Assembly: GCF_036240795.1 (NCBI RefSeq)
Contig: NZ_CP108454.1
Coordinates: 1,302,001-1,366,000 of the forward strand
DNA from: Streptomyces sp. NBC_01268
Lineage (GTDB): Bacteria > Actinomycetota > Actinomycetes > Streptomycetales > Streptomycetaceae
Direction: 5' to 3'
DNA: 64,000 bases
The notes below the pieces were generated by a model. It saw only the letters and a list, made by a program, of their open reading frames with translations. It did not search any database and had not been told where the DNA came from. Position 1 is the stretch's first letter. Each line of letters opens with the position of its first letter. A program made the translations under genes and the position numbers. Positions 8,609-17,343 of the stretch are shown here, piece by piece.

Positions 8609-9639
8609 CCCTCACCCCGCTGCGCCGTCTGCTGATCCTCGCCACCGGGGTGCTGGTCCTCGTCGGCGTCGGCGCCTGGTCGGTGCTGTCGGCCGCGGAC
8701 CGGGCGGCCGAGGAGAACAAGCCCCGGGCGGGCGGTCCGTCGTTCGCGGACGGGAAGGTGAGCCTGACGGAGCCGGACCGGCTGGTCTTCCGCAACATGG
8801 CCAGGGGGCCGCGGCGCGACCGGCTCGTCTCCGTCCCGGCCGGCACCGCCGCCGGGGCGACCCGTACCGCCTCGGACGTCTCCTGCCTGCGCTTCCACGC
8901 GGCCGCCGGCACCGGCGTCTGCCTCCAGGCCACCACCGTCCTGGGCCGCCCCGCGTACCGAGCGCAGGTCCTCGACTCCGGCCTGCGCACCCTGCGCAGC
9001 TATCCCCTCGCGGGCATACCGAGCCGCGCCCGGGTCTCGCCCAGCGGTCGGCTCGCCGCCTGGACGGTGTTCGTCAAGGGCGAGTCCTACGGCACCGCGT
9101 TCTTCTCCACCCGGACCTCGATCCTGGACACGCGTGGCTGGAAACTGTCGGCGAACCTGGAGGAGTTCGCGATCACCCTCAACGGCGGCCCCTACCGCAA
9201 CAGCGACGTCAACTTCTGGGGCGTCACCTTCGCCGCCGACGACGACACCTTCTACGCCACCTTGAGCACCCGCGAGAAGACGTACCTCGTACGCGGCTCG
9301 CTCGCCGCCCGCAGCGTCACCAGCCTGGCGGAGAACGTCGAGTGCCCCTCGCTCTCCCCGGACGGCACCCGCGTGGCGTACAAGAAGCGGGTGCTCGGCA
9401 CGGCGGCCCTGTGGCGCGAGCACGTCATGGACCTGCGGACCCTGAAGTCGACCGCGCTCGCGGAGCGCCGCAGCGTCGACGACCAGGCCGCCTGGCTCGA
9501 CGACCGCACCCTCGCCTACGCGCTGCCGGCCGACGGCCGCACGGGCGTCGACGACGTGTGGACCGTGCCGGCCGACGGCACGGGCACCCCGCAGCTCCTG
9601 CTGTCGGACGCCCAGGCACCGCCGCGCGCGACGGAGTGA
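8605..9639 (+). CDS. Membrane-anchored TolB-like beta-propeller protein
   Basis: 344 residues. One N-terminal hydrophobic helix (LLILATGVLVLVGVGAWSVL) probably anchors it with the rest outside the cell. The remainder is a run of WD40/TolB-like blades with PD40-type signatures RVSPSGRLAAW and SLSPDGTRVAYKKR and a final blade ending DVWTVPADGTGTPQLLL. No lipobox cysteine is seen. GGGAG upstream and the ATGA overlap with the MFS gene fix the start at 8605. Proteins of this kind usually bind other proteins or glycans; its job beside the transporter is unknown. Confidence 0.7.
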   Translation: MTLTPLRRLLILATGVLVLVGVGAWSVLSAADRAAEENKPRAGGPSFADGKVSLTEPDRLVFRNMARGPRRDRLVSVPAGTAAGATRTASDVSCLRFHAAAGTGVCLQATTVLGRPAYRAQVLDSGLRTLRSYPLAGIPSRARVSPSGRLAAWTVFVKGESYGTAFFSTRTSILDTRGWKLSANLEEFAITLNGGPYRNSDVNFWGVTFAADDDTFYATLSTREKTYLVRGSLAARSVTSLAENVECPSLSPDGTRVAYKKRVLGTAALWREHVMDLRTLKSTALAERRSVDDQAAWLDDRTLAYALPADGRTGVDDVWTVPADGTGTPQLLLSDAQAPPRATE

Positions 9640-9713
9640 GCGGACGGGCCGCCCGCCGCAGGGCGGCCCGGTCGCGGCGCCGTCCCCACCGTTCCCGCCG
9701 TCCCCACCGTCCC

Positions 9714-10175
9714 TTACGGATACGTCCGCACGTCGTCGTTGTACTCGCGCGCCCGCTCCCGTACGAGCTCGGGCAGGGTCCCCCGGACCAGGTCGGCGAG
9801 GGTCGTGCCCTCCAGGACCTGACGCAGGCTCGCCCGTACCGCCCGCCACACGTCCGGCATGGGAGCGGCGGCGCCCTGGTACTCCAGGCCCGTCAGCTTC
9901 AGGTCGCGGACGCTGACGAGGGGCCCGTCCATGGCCCGGATGACGTCTGCGACGGTGATCTCCTCGGGCGGGCGGGTCAGCGCGTAGCCGCCGTCGGGGC
10001 CGCGCACGCTGGAGACCAGCCGGGCCTGGCGCAGGTCGCTGAGCACGACGAAGAGAAAACGGACGGGGATGTCCTGGCGCCCGGCGATGTCCTCGGCCTT
10101 GAGCGGCCGGTCCTGGTCGCCGGCCAGCTCCGCCATGGCACGGATGGCGTAGTCCGTTCGTGCTGAGATCCTCAC
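9714..10175 (-). CDS. Rrf2 family regulator lacking the Fe-S cysteines
   Basis: 153 residues from a GTG. The N-terminal winged helix is typical of Rrf2/NsrR/IscR (MRISARTDYAIRAMAELA, then IPVRFLFVVLSDLRQARLVSSVRGPDGGYAL), followed by the long helix region beginning ITVADVIRAMDGPL. The whole protein contains no cysteine, so it cannot hold the 2Fe-2S or 4Fe-4S cluster of NsrR, IscR or RsrR through the usual ligands; it may sense something else or be constitutive. It is divergent from the flavoprotein/TPR fusion gene, with a dyad between them, and probably controls that gene and itself. Confidence 0.88.
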   Translation of the reverse strand: MRISARTDYAIRAMAELAGDQDRPLKAEDIAGRQDIPVRFLFVVLSDLRQARLVSSVRGPDGGYALTRPPEEITVADVIRAMDGPLVSVRDLKLTGLEYQGAAAPMPDVWRAVRASLRQVLEGTTLADLVRGTLPELVRERAREYNDDVRTYP

Positions 10176-10296
10176 GCACTCAATGTCTCACGCCCGGCGG
10201 GAGGACGGCCGCCCGCCGGTCACGGGCCGGCCGCCGGCCGTCAACGAAGCGCCCACGGGAGCTGGTTGTCCGGAAGCAGCGTTGCGACTCCACTTT

Positions 10297-10315
10297 GTTC
10301 ATCGACATAGTGAAC
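10297..10315. promoter_or_regulatory. Dyad in Rrf2/flavoprotein divergent region (candidate operator)
   Basis: GTTCA and TGAAC separated by nine bases, in a locally AT-rich stretch of the 180-base divergent promoter region. Size and position fit an Rrf2-type operator that would let one regulator control both genes. No direct evidence of binding. Confidence 0.45.
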
Positions 10316-10355
10316 TTCATCCGCGCAGTGTCCGCCCGACCCGGAGGTGTCCGAA

Positions 10356-13100
10356 GTGTCCGTGGTGTCCGCTCCCTCGCCCGAGTCCCCCGCGCCCACC
10401 GCGTCCGGGCGTCCTCGCCCCACCGTCGCGGTCGTCGGCGCGGGCGCGGCCGGTGCGCTCGTCGCCGTCCAGCTGTGCGAGGCGGCGGCCCGGCGGCGCA
10501 CCCCGCTCGACCTGGTCCTGATCGACCCGGCGGCGGAGGCGGGGCGGGGCGTCGCCTACTCCACGGAGGTCCCCGAGCACCGGCTCAACGTGCCGGTCGG
10601 CGGCATGAGCTGTTACCCGGACGACCCCGGCCACTTCCGCCGCTGGCTCTGCCGGCACGGCGAGTCCACCGTGACCGCCGCCGACTTCGCCTCCCGCTAC
10701 CGCTACGGCTCGTACCTGGCCGACACCCTGGGCCGGGCGATCATCACGGCGCACGGCACCGTCTCCGTGCGGCGCCTGCGCACCCGGGCCACCGGCTGCG
10801 CCGAGCTCCCCGGCGGGCGGGTCGAGCTGCGGCTCGCGGACGGCGGGGCGGTGTCGGCGGACAGCGTGGTCCTCGCCACCGGCCCGGCGGCCGGCCGTTC
10901 GGACTGGGCCCCGGAGGAGCTGCGCGGCTCCGACCGCTTCATCGCCCGCCCCTGGGTGCCCGGCGCGCTGGACGCCGTGGGCGCCTCCGACGACGTCCTC
11001 CTCGTCGGCACCGGGCTCACGGCCGTCGACCTCGCCCTCGTCCTCGACCGGCCCGGCCGCACCGTGCACGCCGTCTCCCGCACCGGCCTGCTGCCGCAGC
11101 CGCACGCCCTCACCCCGCTGCAGGCCGTGCTGCCGCCCCGGGACCTCGCCGTGCTCCCCTTCGCCCGGCTCCGCCGGGAGGTGCTGCGGTACGTGGCCGA
11201 GACCCGCCGCACGCACGGCGACTGGCGGCCCGCGTTCGACGGCCTCCGTCCCTGGATCGCGCAGCTGTGGCAGGGGCTCACGGACGACGAGCGGGCGGAG
11301 TTCCTCGGCCGCGACGCCACTCCCTGGAACGTGCACCGGCACCGCATGGCCCCGTCGACCGCCGAGACCGTCACCCGGGCCCGCGCCGCCCGCAGGCTGC
11401 GGATCCACGCCGGCCGGATCTCCTCCGCCACGCCTCGCGAGGACGGCGGCCTGACCGTCTCCCTCGCCGGCGGCGGCACGCTGCCCGTGGCCTGGGTGGT
11501 GGACTGTACGGGGCCCGGACTGCGGGCCGACGCGGGCGGCGACCCGCTGTGGACCGGACTGCTCGGCGACGGCCTCGCCGTCCCGGGGCCGCTGGGCATC
11601 GGGGTGGCCACCGACGCGGGCCGCCTGCTCGACGCGGCGGGGCGCGCGGAGCGTCCGCTGTTCACGCTGGGCGCGCCCCGGCGCGGCGAGTTGTGGGAGA
11701 CGACCGCGATCCCGGAGATCCGCGCCCAGGCCAAGGAGATCGCCGAGGCCGTCCTCGCCCCGCTCGCCGGCGCCCCGCGCCCGGTCCGCCGCCGGCCCAC
11801 CGACCAGTTCGGCCTGCCGCTGTCCACGCACGCCGCCGCCGCGGCCTCGTTCCGGGGCGGGCTCGGCCGGGTGATCACCGTACGGGCGAAGGCGGCGGAG
11901 GCGTTCGCGCGCGCCACGGAGCTGGACCCCGGGTTCGCCCTCGGGCACGCGGCACTGGCGCTGCTCGGGCACGAGTGCGGGGCCGAGGTCGACGTGGCCC
12001 GGGAACTCGCGGACGCCCAGCGCAGCGTGCGGGAGCGGGGGGACGAACGGGAGCGCTCGTTCGTGGACATGGTCACCCGCCGGATCGAGACGCATGCGTC
12101 GGCGGCCGACGGCCCCGACGCCGGCGACCAGGCCCTCATCGCCCACCTGGACCGCTTCCCCGGCGACGCGTTCGCGCTGGCCGTCGCGGTGCCCACCATC
12201 GCCTTCTCCGGCATCGGGGACATCGACGGCTCGCTGGCCCGGCGCCTGGTGGAGGGCACCGCGGGCGCGTACGACGGGCACTGGTTCCACACCTCGCTGC
12301 TGTCCTTCGTCCGGCAGGAGCAGGGCCGGATCGACGAGGCGGGCGAGCTCGCGCGGGCGGCCCTCGCGGCCGAACCCGCCTCGGGCCACGCCGTGCACGC
12401 CCTCGCCCACGTCCACTACGAGTCGGGCGACCACGCCGCCGGCCGGGACTGGCTGGACGGCTGGATCGGCGCCCAGGGGCGCGGCGCCGTGCACCGGGCG
12501 CACTTCTCCTGGCACGTGGGCCTGCACGAACTCGCCCTCGACGACGCCGCGGCGGTGCGCCGCCGCTGGTACGCGCAGCTCGCCCCGGGCCAGGTGAACG
12601 GCGTGCGGGCGCTCGTCGACTCCGGCTCGCTCCTGTGGCGGGCCCGGATGGCGCAGAGCTGGAGCGGCCGGGTGCCGGTCGAGGGCGTGCTCGACGCGGT
12701 CGCGCGCGAGCTGGTCGAGCGCCCCTCGACCGCCTTCACCGCCCTGCACGGCGCCTTCGCCCTCACCGCCGCCGGCGACCTGCCCGCGCTCCGCCGGCTG
12801 CGGACGCACGCGGCGGGCGCGGACCCGGTGCAGCGGGAGGTCGTCGTCCCGCTGTGCAGCGCGCTGGAGGCCGTCCTGGAGGAGGAGTGGAACACGGCCG
12901 CACGTGGACTGCGCGCGCTGCTGCCCTCGCTGCGCCGGGTGGGCGGCAGCGCCGCGCAGCGCGAGGTCGTCGAGGAGACGCTGCTGTACGCCCTGGTGGA
13001 GGCGGGCCACCGGGACACCGCCCGCGACCTCCTGGAGCAGCGCCTCGACCGGCGCGCGTCGCCCCTCGACCGGCGCAGGCTGGCCGGCCTGGGCGCCTGA
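10356..13100 (+). CDS. FAD/NAD(P)-binding protein fused to a TTC38-like tetratricopeptide domain
   Basis: 914 residues. Residues 1 to about 475 are an HpyO-type FAD/NAD(P)-binding oxidoreductase: VAVVGAGAAGALVA dinucleotide motif near residue 25, GRGVAYST, HRLNVPVGGM, LATGPAAG and WVVDCTGPGLRAD. From about residue 482 the sequence changes to a TTC38-like TPR protein: DQFGLPLST, then ELDPGFALGHAALAL, ERSFVDMVTRRIE, AVHALAHVHYESGDH, SWHVGLHELAL and VDSGSLLWR, which track human TTC38 and bacterial homologues to the C-terminus. The frame is continuous and there is no start codon at the joint. The GTG at 10356 is chosen because GGAGG lies eight bases upstream. Whether the fusion is native or the result of loss of a stop between two adjacent genes cannot be decided here. 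Confidence 0.75.
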   Translation: MSVVSAPSPESPAPTASGRPRPTVAVVGAGAAGALVAVQLCEAAARRRTPLDLVLIDPAAEAGRGVAYSTEVPEHRLNVPVGGMSCYPDDPGHFRRWLCRHGESTVTAADFASRYRYGSYLADTLGRAIITAHGTVSVRRLRTRATGCAELPGGRVELRLADGGAVSADSVVLATGPAAGRSDWAPEELRGSDRFIARPWVPGALDAVGASDDVLLVGTGLTAVDLALVLDRPGRTVHAVSRTGLLPQPHALTPLQAVLPPRDLAVLPFARLRREVLRYVAETRRTHGDWRPAFDGLRPWIAQLWQGLTDDERAEFLGRDATPWNVHRHRMAPSTAETVTRARAARRLRIHAGRISSATPREDGGLTVSLAGGGTLPVAWVVDCTGPGLRADAGGDPLWTGLLGDGLAVPGPLGIGVATDAGRLLDAAGRAERPLFTLGAPRRGELWETTAIPEIRAQAKEIAEAVLAPLAGAPRPVRRRPTDQFGLPLSTHAAAAASFRGGLGRVITVRAKAAEAFARATELDPGFALGHAALALLGHECGAEVDVARELADAQRSVRERGDERERSFVDMVTRRIETHASAADGPDAGDQALIAHLDRFPGDAFALAVAVPTIAFSGIGDIDGSLARRLVEGTAGAYDGHWFHTSLLSFVRQEQGRIDEAGELARAALAAEPASGHAVHALAHVHYESGDHAAGRDWLDGWIGAQGRGAVHRAHFSWHVGLHELALDDAAAVRRRWYAQLAPGQVNGVRALVDSGSLLWRARMAQSWSGRVPVEGVLDAVARELVERPSTAFTALHGAFALTAAGDLPALRRLRTHAAGADPVQREVVVPLCSALEAVLEEEWNTAARGLRALLPSLRRVGGSAAQREVVEETLLYALVEAGHRDTARDLLEQRLDRRASPLDRRRLAGLGA

Positions 13101-13212
13101 CGCCCCGTCGGTCACCGTGCCGCCGCGCCTATGATCAAGTCCTCTGCCGGACCGGGCGAAGACGTCGAAGAGACCGACGCGGGACCGGCGGAGGGACGGA
13201 GGGACCACGACC

Positions 13213-14040
13213 ATGGCGGACCAGCGGGTGTACCTGGTGACCGGCGGCGGGACGGGCATCGGCGCCGCCACCGCGCGGCTGCTGCGCGAGGCGGGTCACC
13301 ACGTGGTGGTCTCCGGCCGCCGTCCCGAGCCCCTGCGGCTCGTGGCGGCGGAGTCGGGGGCGCTGCCCGTCCCGTCCGACATCACCGACCCGGAGGACGT
13401 CCGCAGCCTCGTCGAGACGGCCGTCGGCACGTACGGCCGCCTCGACGGACTGGTGCTCAACGCCGGTATCGGGCGCGGCGGAAGCGTGGGCTCGGTGACG
13501 CTGGAGGACTGGGAGTCGGTCATGCTGACCAACCTCACCGGCCCCTTCCACCTGCTGCGGGCGGCCCTCCCGCACCTCCTCGACGCGCGCGGCTCGGTCG
13601 TCGCGGTCGCCTCGGTCTCCGCCCTGCGCAACGGCGTCGGCAACGCCGCCTACGCCACGTCCAAGGCCGCGCTCCTCCAGCTCTGCCGCTCGCTGGCGGT
13701 CGACTACGCGGCCGCCGGACTGCGCGCCAACACGGTGTGCCCGAGCTGGGTGCGCACCGACATGGCGGACCGGCGCATGAGCCGCTTCGCGGAGGAGGCG
13801 CGGCTCGGGGCGGGCGGTACCGAGGCGGCGTACGAGGAGGTCACCCGCCCGCTGCCCGCCGGACGTCCGGCCGAACCGCGCGAGGTCGCCGAGGCCGTCG
13901 CCTGGCTCCTCTCCCCCGCCGCCTCCTTCGTGAACGGCGCGACCCTCACCGTCGACGGGGGCACGACCGCCCTGGACCCGGGCACCCTGGCGTTCGACTT
14001 CCGCATCGAGCCACGGGAGGGGCGGGACCCGAGCGCCTGA
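13213..14040 (+). CDS. SDR family oxidoreductase
   Basis: 275 residues, classical short-chain dehydrogenase/reductase. Nucleotide-binding TGGGTGIG near residue 10, NAG motif (LVLNAGIG), catalytic Ser in VASVSAL and Tyr/Lys in YATSK are all present, as is the C-terminal NGATLTVDGG. GGAGGGACC precedes the ATG. NAD(P)-dependent alcohol/ketone chemistry is expected; the substrate is unknown. It is 116 bases upstream of, and codirectional with, the LitR-type regulator, so it may belong to the light-response module. Confidence 0.9.
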   Translation: MADQRVYLVTGGGTGIGAATARLLREAGHHVVVSGRRPEPLRLVAAESGALPVPSDITDPEDVRSLVETAVGTYGRLDGLVLNAGIGRGGSVGSVTLEDWESVMLTNLTGPFHLLRAALPHLLDARGSVVAVASVSALRNGVGNAAYATSKAALLQLCRSLAVDYAAAGLRANTVCPSWVRTDMADRRMSRFAEEARLGAGGTEAAYEEVTRPLPAGRPAEPREVAEAVAWLLSPAASFVNGATLTVDGGTTALDPGTLAFDFRIEPREGRDPSA

Positions 14041-14125
14041 CGCGGCGCGTATGCCGGCGCCCGTTCGCGGCCCGCGCTCGGCGTCACCGCCGACGCCCTG
14101 CTTCCGTCGGCGCCGCTTGTTCCTG

Positions 14126-14144
14126 TCGCATCGTTTCCGCGTCG
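14126..14144. promoter_or_regulatory. 19-base element upstream of litR-like gene
   Basis: TCGCATCGTTTCCGCGTCG, ending 13 bases before the LitR-like start. It matches an element upstream of the sigma factor gene (15894-15912) at 18 of 19 positions. The second copy has dyad symmetry around CGT-TT-ACG with outer CG/CG, so a MerR operator is the preferred reading; an ECF promoter element is the alternative. Confidence 0.55.
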
Positions 14145-14156
14145 TATGGTGGAGGC

Positions 14157-15149
14157 ATGCCCGACACGGCTCATGGGATCACGACGGGTGCCGTCGCGCG
14201 GCGCCTCGGCGTCTCCCCCACGACGGTGCGCTCCTGGGACCAGCGGTACGGCATCGGTCCCGCCGAGCGCGCGGACGGACGGCACCGCCGGTGGAGTCCC
14301 GCGGACGTCGCGATGCTCGAGGAGATGTGCCGGCTCACGGCCTCGGGCGTCCCGCCCGCCGAGGCCGCGCGCGCCGCCCAGGGGGTACGGCCCCCAGAGG
14401 TACGGCCCCCGGCGGCCCGGCCGGCGACTCCCCGGGAGACGGCCCGCCGCGCGGGGCCCGGCAGCGGGCTGCCCCTGGGCGACGTGCGCCAGGAGTGCCG
14501 GGGGCTCGCCCGCGCCGCCGTGCGCCTCGACGGTCCGGCCATGGAGGGGCTACTCCAGGAGGTGCTGGCGGAGCACGGTCTGGTCACCGCGTGGGAGGAG
14601 GTCATGGTCCCGACGCTGCACGCGGTGGGCCGCAAGTGGGAATCCTCCGGGGACCGTTACGTCGAGGTGGAGCACCTGCTGTCCTGGCACATCTCCACCG
14701 CGCTGCGGCGGGGTGCCGCCGTCGCCCGGCCGGCGGCCGCCGCCTCTCTCGCGCCGGTCGTCCTCGCCTGCGTCCCCGCCGAACAGCACACGCTGCCGCT
14801 GGAGGCGCTCACCGCGGGACTCGCCGAACAGGGCCTGCCGACCAGGATGTTCGGTGCCGCCGTGCCCGCGGAGGCCGTCGACGCGGCGGTACGGCGTTCG
14901 GGCCCGGCCGCCGTCGTCCTCTGGTCCCAGGCGCGCTCCACCGCGCACCACGCTCTGGCCCGGCACGTCGCGGGCACCGAGTTCGGGGTCCGCGGAGCGC
15001 GCACGGCCCCCCTGGTCCTCCTCGCGGGCCCCGGCTGGCGCGGCCGGACACCCTCCCCCGGCACGGTGCGCCCCTCCGGGCTGCGCGAGGCCATCGAGGT
15101 GATCGCGGAGCTGTACGGGGAGTCACCGGGCGGGGGCGGGGCGGGCTGA
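14157..15149 (+). CDS. litR: MerR family regulator with B12-binding domain (LitR/CarH type)
   Basis: 330 residues. MerR winged-helix DNA-binding domain at residues 7-75 (TGAVARRLGVSPTTVRSWDQRYG), a proline-rich linker, a four-helix B12-cap around 105-190 and a Rossmann cobalamin-binding domain to about 320. W161 and E172-H173 correspond to the CarH Trp...Glu-His motif, with one extra residue between them, and H211 in VPAEQH sits where CarH has its lower axial histidine. The CarH upper light-state ligand (His next to the Trp) is Glu162 here. GGAGGC precedes the ATG. In Streptomyces LitR is an adenosyl-B12 light-sensing repressor next to litS; here the two genes converge, and no carotenoid genes are in view. 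Symbol given by analogy. Confidence 0.8.
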   Translation: MPDTAHGITTGAVARRLGVSPTTVRSWDQRYGIGPAERADGRHRRWSPADVAMLEEMCRLTASGVPPAEAARAAQGVRPPEVRPPAARPATPRETARRAGPGSGLPLGDVRQECRGLARAAVRLDGPAMEGLLQEVLAEHGLVTAWEEVMVPTLHAVGRKWESSGDRYVEVEHLLSWHISTALRRGAAVARPAAAASLAPVVLACVPAEQHTLPLEALTAGLAEQGLPTRMFGAAVPAEAVDAAVRRSGPAAVVLWSQARSTAHHALARHVAGTEFGVRGARTAPLVLLAGPGWRGRTPSPGTVRPSGLREAIEVIAELYGESPGGGGAG

Positions 15150-15165
15150 CCGGATTCCGGCCCGC

Positions 15166-15804
15166 TCACGCCCGACGGGCGGCGGGCGCGGCGGGTGCGA
15201 GGTCGTGGCGCATGCGCAGCAGACCTCGGCGGGCGTGGCTCTTGACCGTGCCCAGAGGCAGGCCGGTGCGGTCCGCGATCTGCGCCTGGGTCAGATCGGC
15301 GAAGTAGGCGAGGGCCAGGACGTCGCGCTGGACACGGGGCAGCCGGGCCAGCTGCTCGGTGACGACGATCCGGTCGAGGACCCGCTCCGGCTCCGCCTCC
15401 GGACGGTCCTCGTGCTCCAGGGCGGCGCCGAGGGCCGCCGCGAGCTCGGTGCGGCGGGTGCGGGCGGTCAGCGCGTCGGCGATCTTGCGGCGCGCGATCC
15501 CGGTGAGCCAGGCGGGCAGCGTGCCCCGCTCGGGCCGGAAGCCGGCCCGTCCGCGCCAGGCCGCGACGAACACCTGCTGCGTGATGTCCTCCGCCTCGCG
15601 CGGGTCGCCCAGCGCCCGGGTCGCGAGGGCGTGGACCAGGCGGCCCCAGCGGTGGTAGGCCGCGGCCAGGCAGGACTCGTCGCCGAGGACCAGCCCGCGG
15701 GCGATGCGGTCGTCCGTGACGCGGGGGGCGCCGGCCAGGTCGTTCAGGTCGTCGGCGTCCCGGGGGGCGGTGGTGCGGGTGGCGGTGGTCCGGGTGGCGG
15801 TCAT
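15166..15804 (-). CDS. litS: ECF RNA polymerase sigma factor (LitS type)
   Basis: 212 residues. Sigma region 2 is seen at YHRWGRLVHALATRAL and AEDITQQVFVAAW, and region 4 at LPRVQRDVLALAYFADLTQAQIA followed by GTVKSHARRGLLRMR. The ATG at 15804 has GGAGGA seven bases upstream; an upstream in-frame extension carries no homology. No anti-sigma gene is adjacent. It lies between the B12-binding MerR regulator and the photolyase, the arrangement known for LitS, whose regulon in Streptomyces includes photolyase and carotenoid genes. It may be cotranscribed with the photolyase upstream or use its own promoter in the 165-base gap. Confidence 0.85.
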   Translation of the reverse strand: MTATRTTATRTTAPRDADDLNDLAGAPRVTDDRIARGLVLGDESCLAAAYHRWGRLVHALATRALGDPREAEDITQQVFVAAWRGRAGFRPERGTLPAWLTGIARRKIADALTARTRRTELAAALGAALEHEDRPEAEPERVLDRIVVTEQLARLPRVQRDVLALAYFADLTQAQIADRTGLPLGTVKSHARRGLLRMRHDLAPAAPAARRA

Positions 15805-15893
15805 GGCGGTTCCTCCGGCGGGGGCGGCGTCGGGACCTCGCTCACCGGTCCCGTGCACCCTCACGTTCCGGCCGTTCGGCCTGCCCGTACAAC

Positions 15894-15912
15894 TCGCATC
15901 GTTTACGCGTCG
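15894..15912. promoter_or_regulatory. 19-base dyad element upstream of litS-like gene
   Basis: TCGCATCGTTTACGCGTCG, about 90 bases upstream of the sigma factor start, nearly identical to the element before the LitR-like gene. It lies between outer arms ACAAC (15889-15893) and GTTGT (15917-15921). Candidate LitR-type operator; a weaker relative (GCATC...ACGCGTGTCG on the minus strand) lies at 17435-17453 upstream of the photolyase. Confidence 0.55.
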
Positions 15913-15969
15913 AAATGTTGTCCGGCCTACGGCGCGTGCTGCGCCCACGGCGCCTGCCGCGGCGCTCCC

Positions 15970-17343
15970 TCATGCCTTGTCCCGGTCCTCCCGGAAACGC
16001 GCCAGGGCGTCGGAGAGGTCGACCAGCGGTTCCGGGTAGTCCACGGCGGCCCGTTCGAGCCCGACGAGCCGCCACGGCTCGTGGACGGCCGGGCCTTCGA
16101 GCCCGGCGAGCTCCGGGACCCAGCGCCGCACGTAACCGCCGTCCGGGTCGTACCGCCTCCCCTGCCGCACCGGGTTGAGGACACGGTTGGGCCGCGTGTC
16201 CGTACCCGTGCCCGCCGCCCACTGCCAGTTGAGCTGGTTGTTCGCGATGTCGCCGTCCACCAGCAGACCGAGGAAGTGGCGCGCCCCCTCCCGCCAGTCG
16301 ACGCGGAGCGTCTTCGTCAGGAAGGAGGCCGTGAGCAGCCGGCCCCGGTTGTGCATCCACCCCTCGTGGGCGAGCTGGCGCATGGCGGCGTCGACGACGG
16401 GATAGCCGGTCCGCCCCTCCCGCCAGGCGGCGAAGTCGGCTTCCGCGTCGGCGCCCCGCCGCCAGTGGTCGTGCCGCGGCCGGTAGTCCTCGGCCGCCGC
16501 CCCGGGGCGCGCGGCCAGGACCTGATGGTGGAAGTCGCGCCAGCACAGCTGCCGTACGAACGCGGCGGCGCCCGGCCCGCCCCGCCGGCGCGCCCGGTGC
16601 ACCGCCTCGGTCGCGGAGACGGAGCCGAAGTGGAGGTGGGGCGAGAGCCGGGAGGTGAGGTCGCCTGCCAGGTCGTCGTGGCCCTCCTCGTACGCGTCGA
16701 CGTGGGCCGCCAGCCAGGAGCCCAGCCTCTTGCGTCCCTCGCTCTCGCCCCCGACGGCGAGCCCGGGCGACACGTCCGGGACCGCGGAGCGGCGCGGCAG
16801 GGACGCGGACCGCACCTCCGAGGGCACCCGCACCTCCTTCGGGACGGGCAGGGGCGTCCGGAGCGGCTCGGCGGCCCAGCGCCGGTGGTACGGCGTGAAC
16901 ACGGCGAAGTGGTCCGACCCCTGCGGAAGGACGTCGCCGGGCGGTACGACGGTGACGACGCCGTCGTGCACGTACAGCCGGCGTCCGTCGCCCTCCAGCG
17001 CCTGGCGCAGCCGCGTCTCCCGCGCCGCGGCGAAGGCGGTCACCCCCGCGGCCATGTGCACCTCGTCGGCCTCGGTCTGCCGCACGAGCGCCAGCACCTC
17101 GGACACGGTGTCGCCCTCCCGCACGACGAGCCGGCCGCCGCGACCGGCGAGTCCCCGGTCGAGATCGGCGAGGCAGTCGGCGAGGAACGCCAGCCGGTTG
17201 GGCGCGGCGAAGCCCGCGCGGTCGACGGCCGGATCGCGGACGAACACCGGAACCACCTCCTGCGCCCCCTCGACCGCGGCCCTGAGCGGCGGATGGTCGT
17301 GGACCCTGAGGTCGGAGGTGTACAGAACGACGGAGACGGTCAT
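15970..17343 (-). CDS. phrB: Deoxyribodipyrimidine photolyase (class I)
   Basis: 457 residues. Light-driven repair of cyclobutane pyrimidine dimers using FAD. The N-terminal antenna domain starts VSVVLYTSDLRVHDHP. The FAD domain holds WREGRTGYPVVDAAMRQL, GWMHNRGRLLTASFLTK, DGDIANNQLNWQW, AAGTGTDTRPNRVLNP, the standard photolyase signatures with residues of the tryptophan electron-transfer chain. The antenna part has substitutions, so the second cofactor cannot be predicted. It precedes the LitS-type sigma factor gene on the same strand, which agrees with light or oxidative control. Confidence 0.93.
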   Translation of the reverse strand: MTVSVVLYTSDLRVHDHPPLRAAVEGAQEVVPVFVRDPAVDRAGFAAPNRLAFLADCLADLDRGLAGRGGRLVVREGDTVSEVLALVRQTEADEVHMAAGVTAFAAARETRLRQALEGDGRRLYVHDGVVTVVPPGDVLPQGSDHFAVFTPYHRRWAAEPLRTPLPVPKEVRVPSEVRSASLPRRSAVPDVSPGLAVGGESEGRKRLGSWLAAHVDAYEEGHDDLAGDLTSRLSPHLHFGSVSATEAVHRARRRGGPGAAAFVRQLCWRDFHHQVLAARPGAAAEDYRPRHDHWRRGADAEADFAAWREGRTGYPVVDAAMRQLAHEGWMHNRGRLLTASFLTKTLRVDWREGARHFLGLLVDGDIANNQLNWQWAAGTGTDTRPNRVLNPVRQGRRYDPDGGYVRRWVPELAGLEGPAVHEPWRLVGLERAAVDYPEPLVDLSDALARFREDRDKA

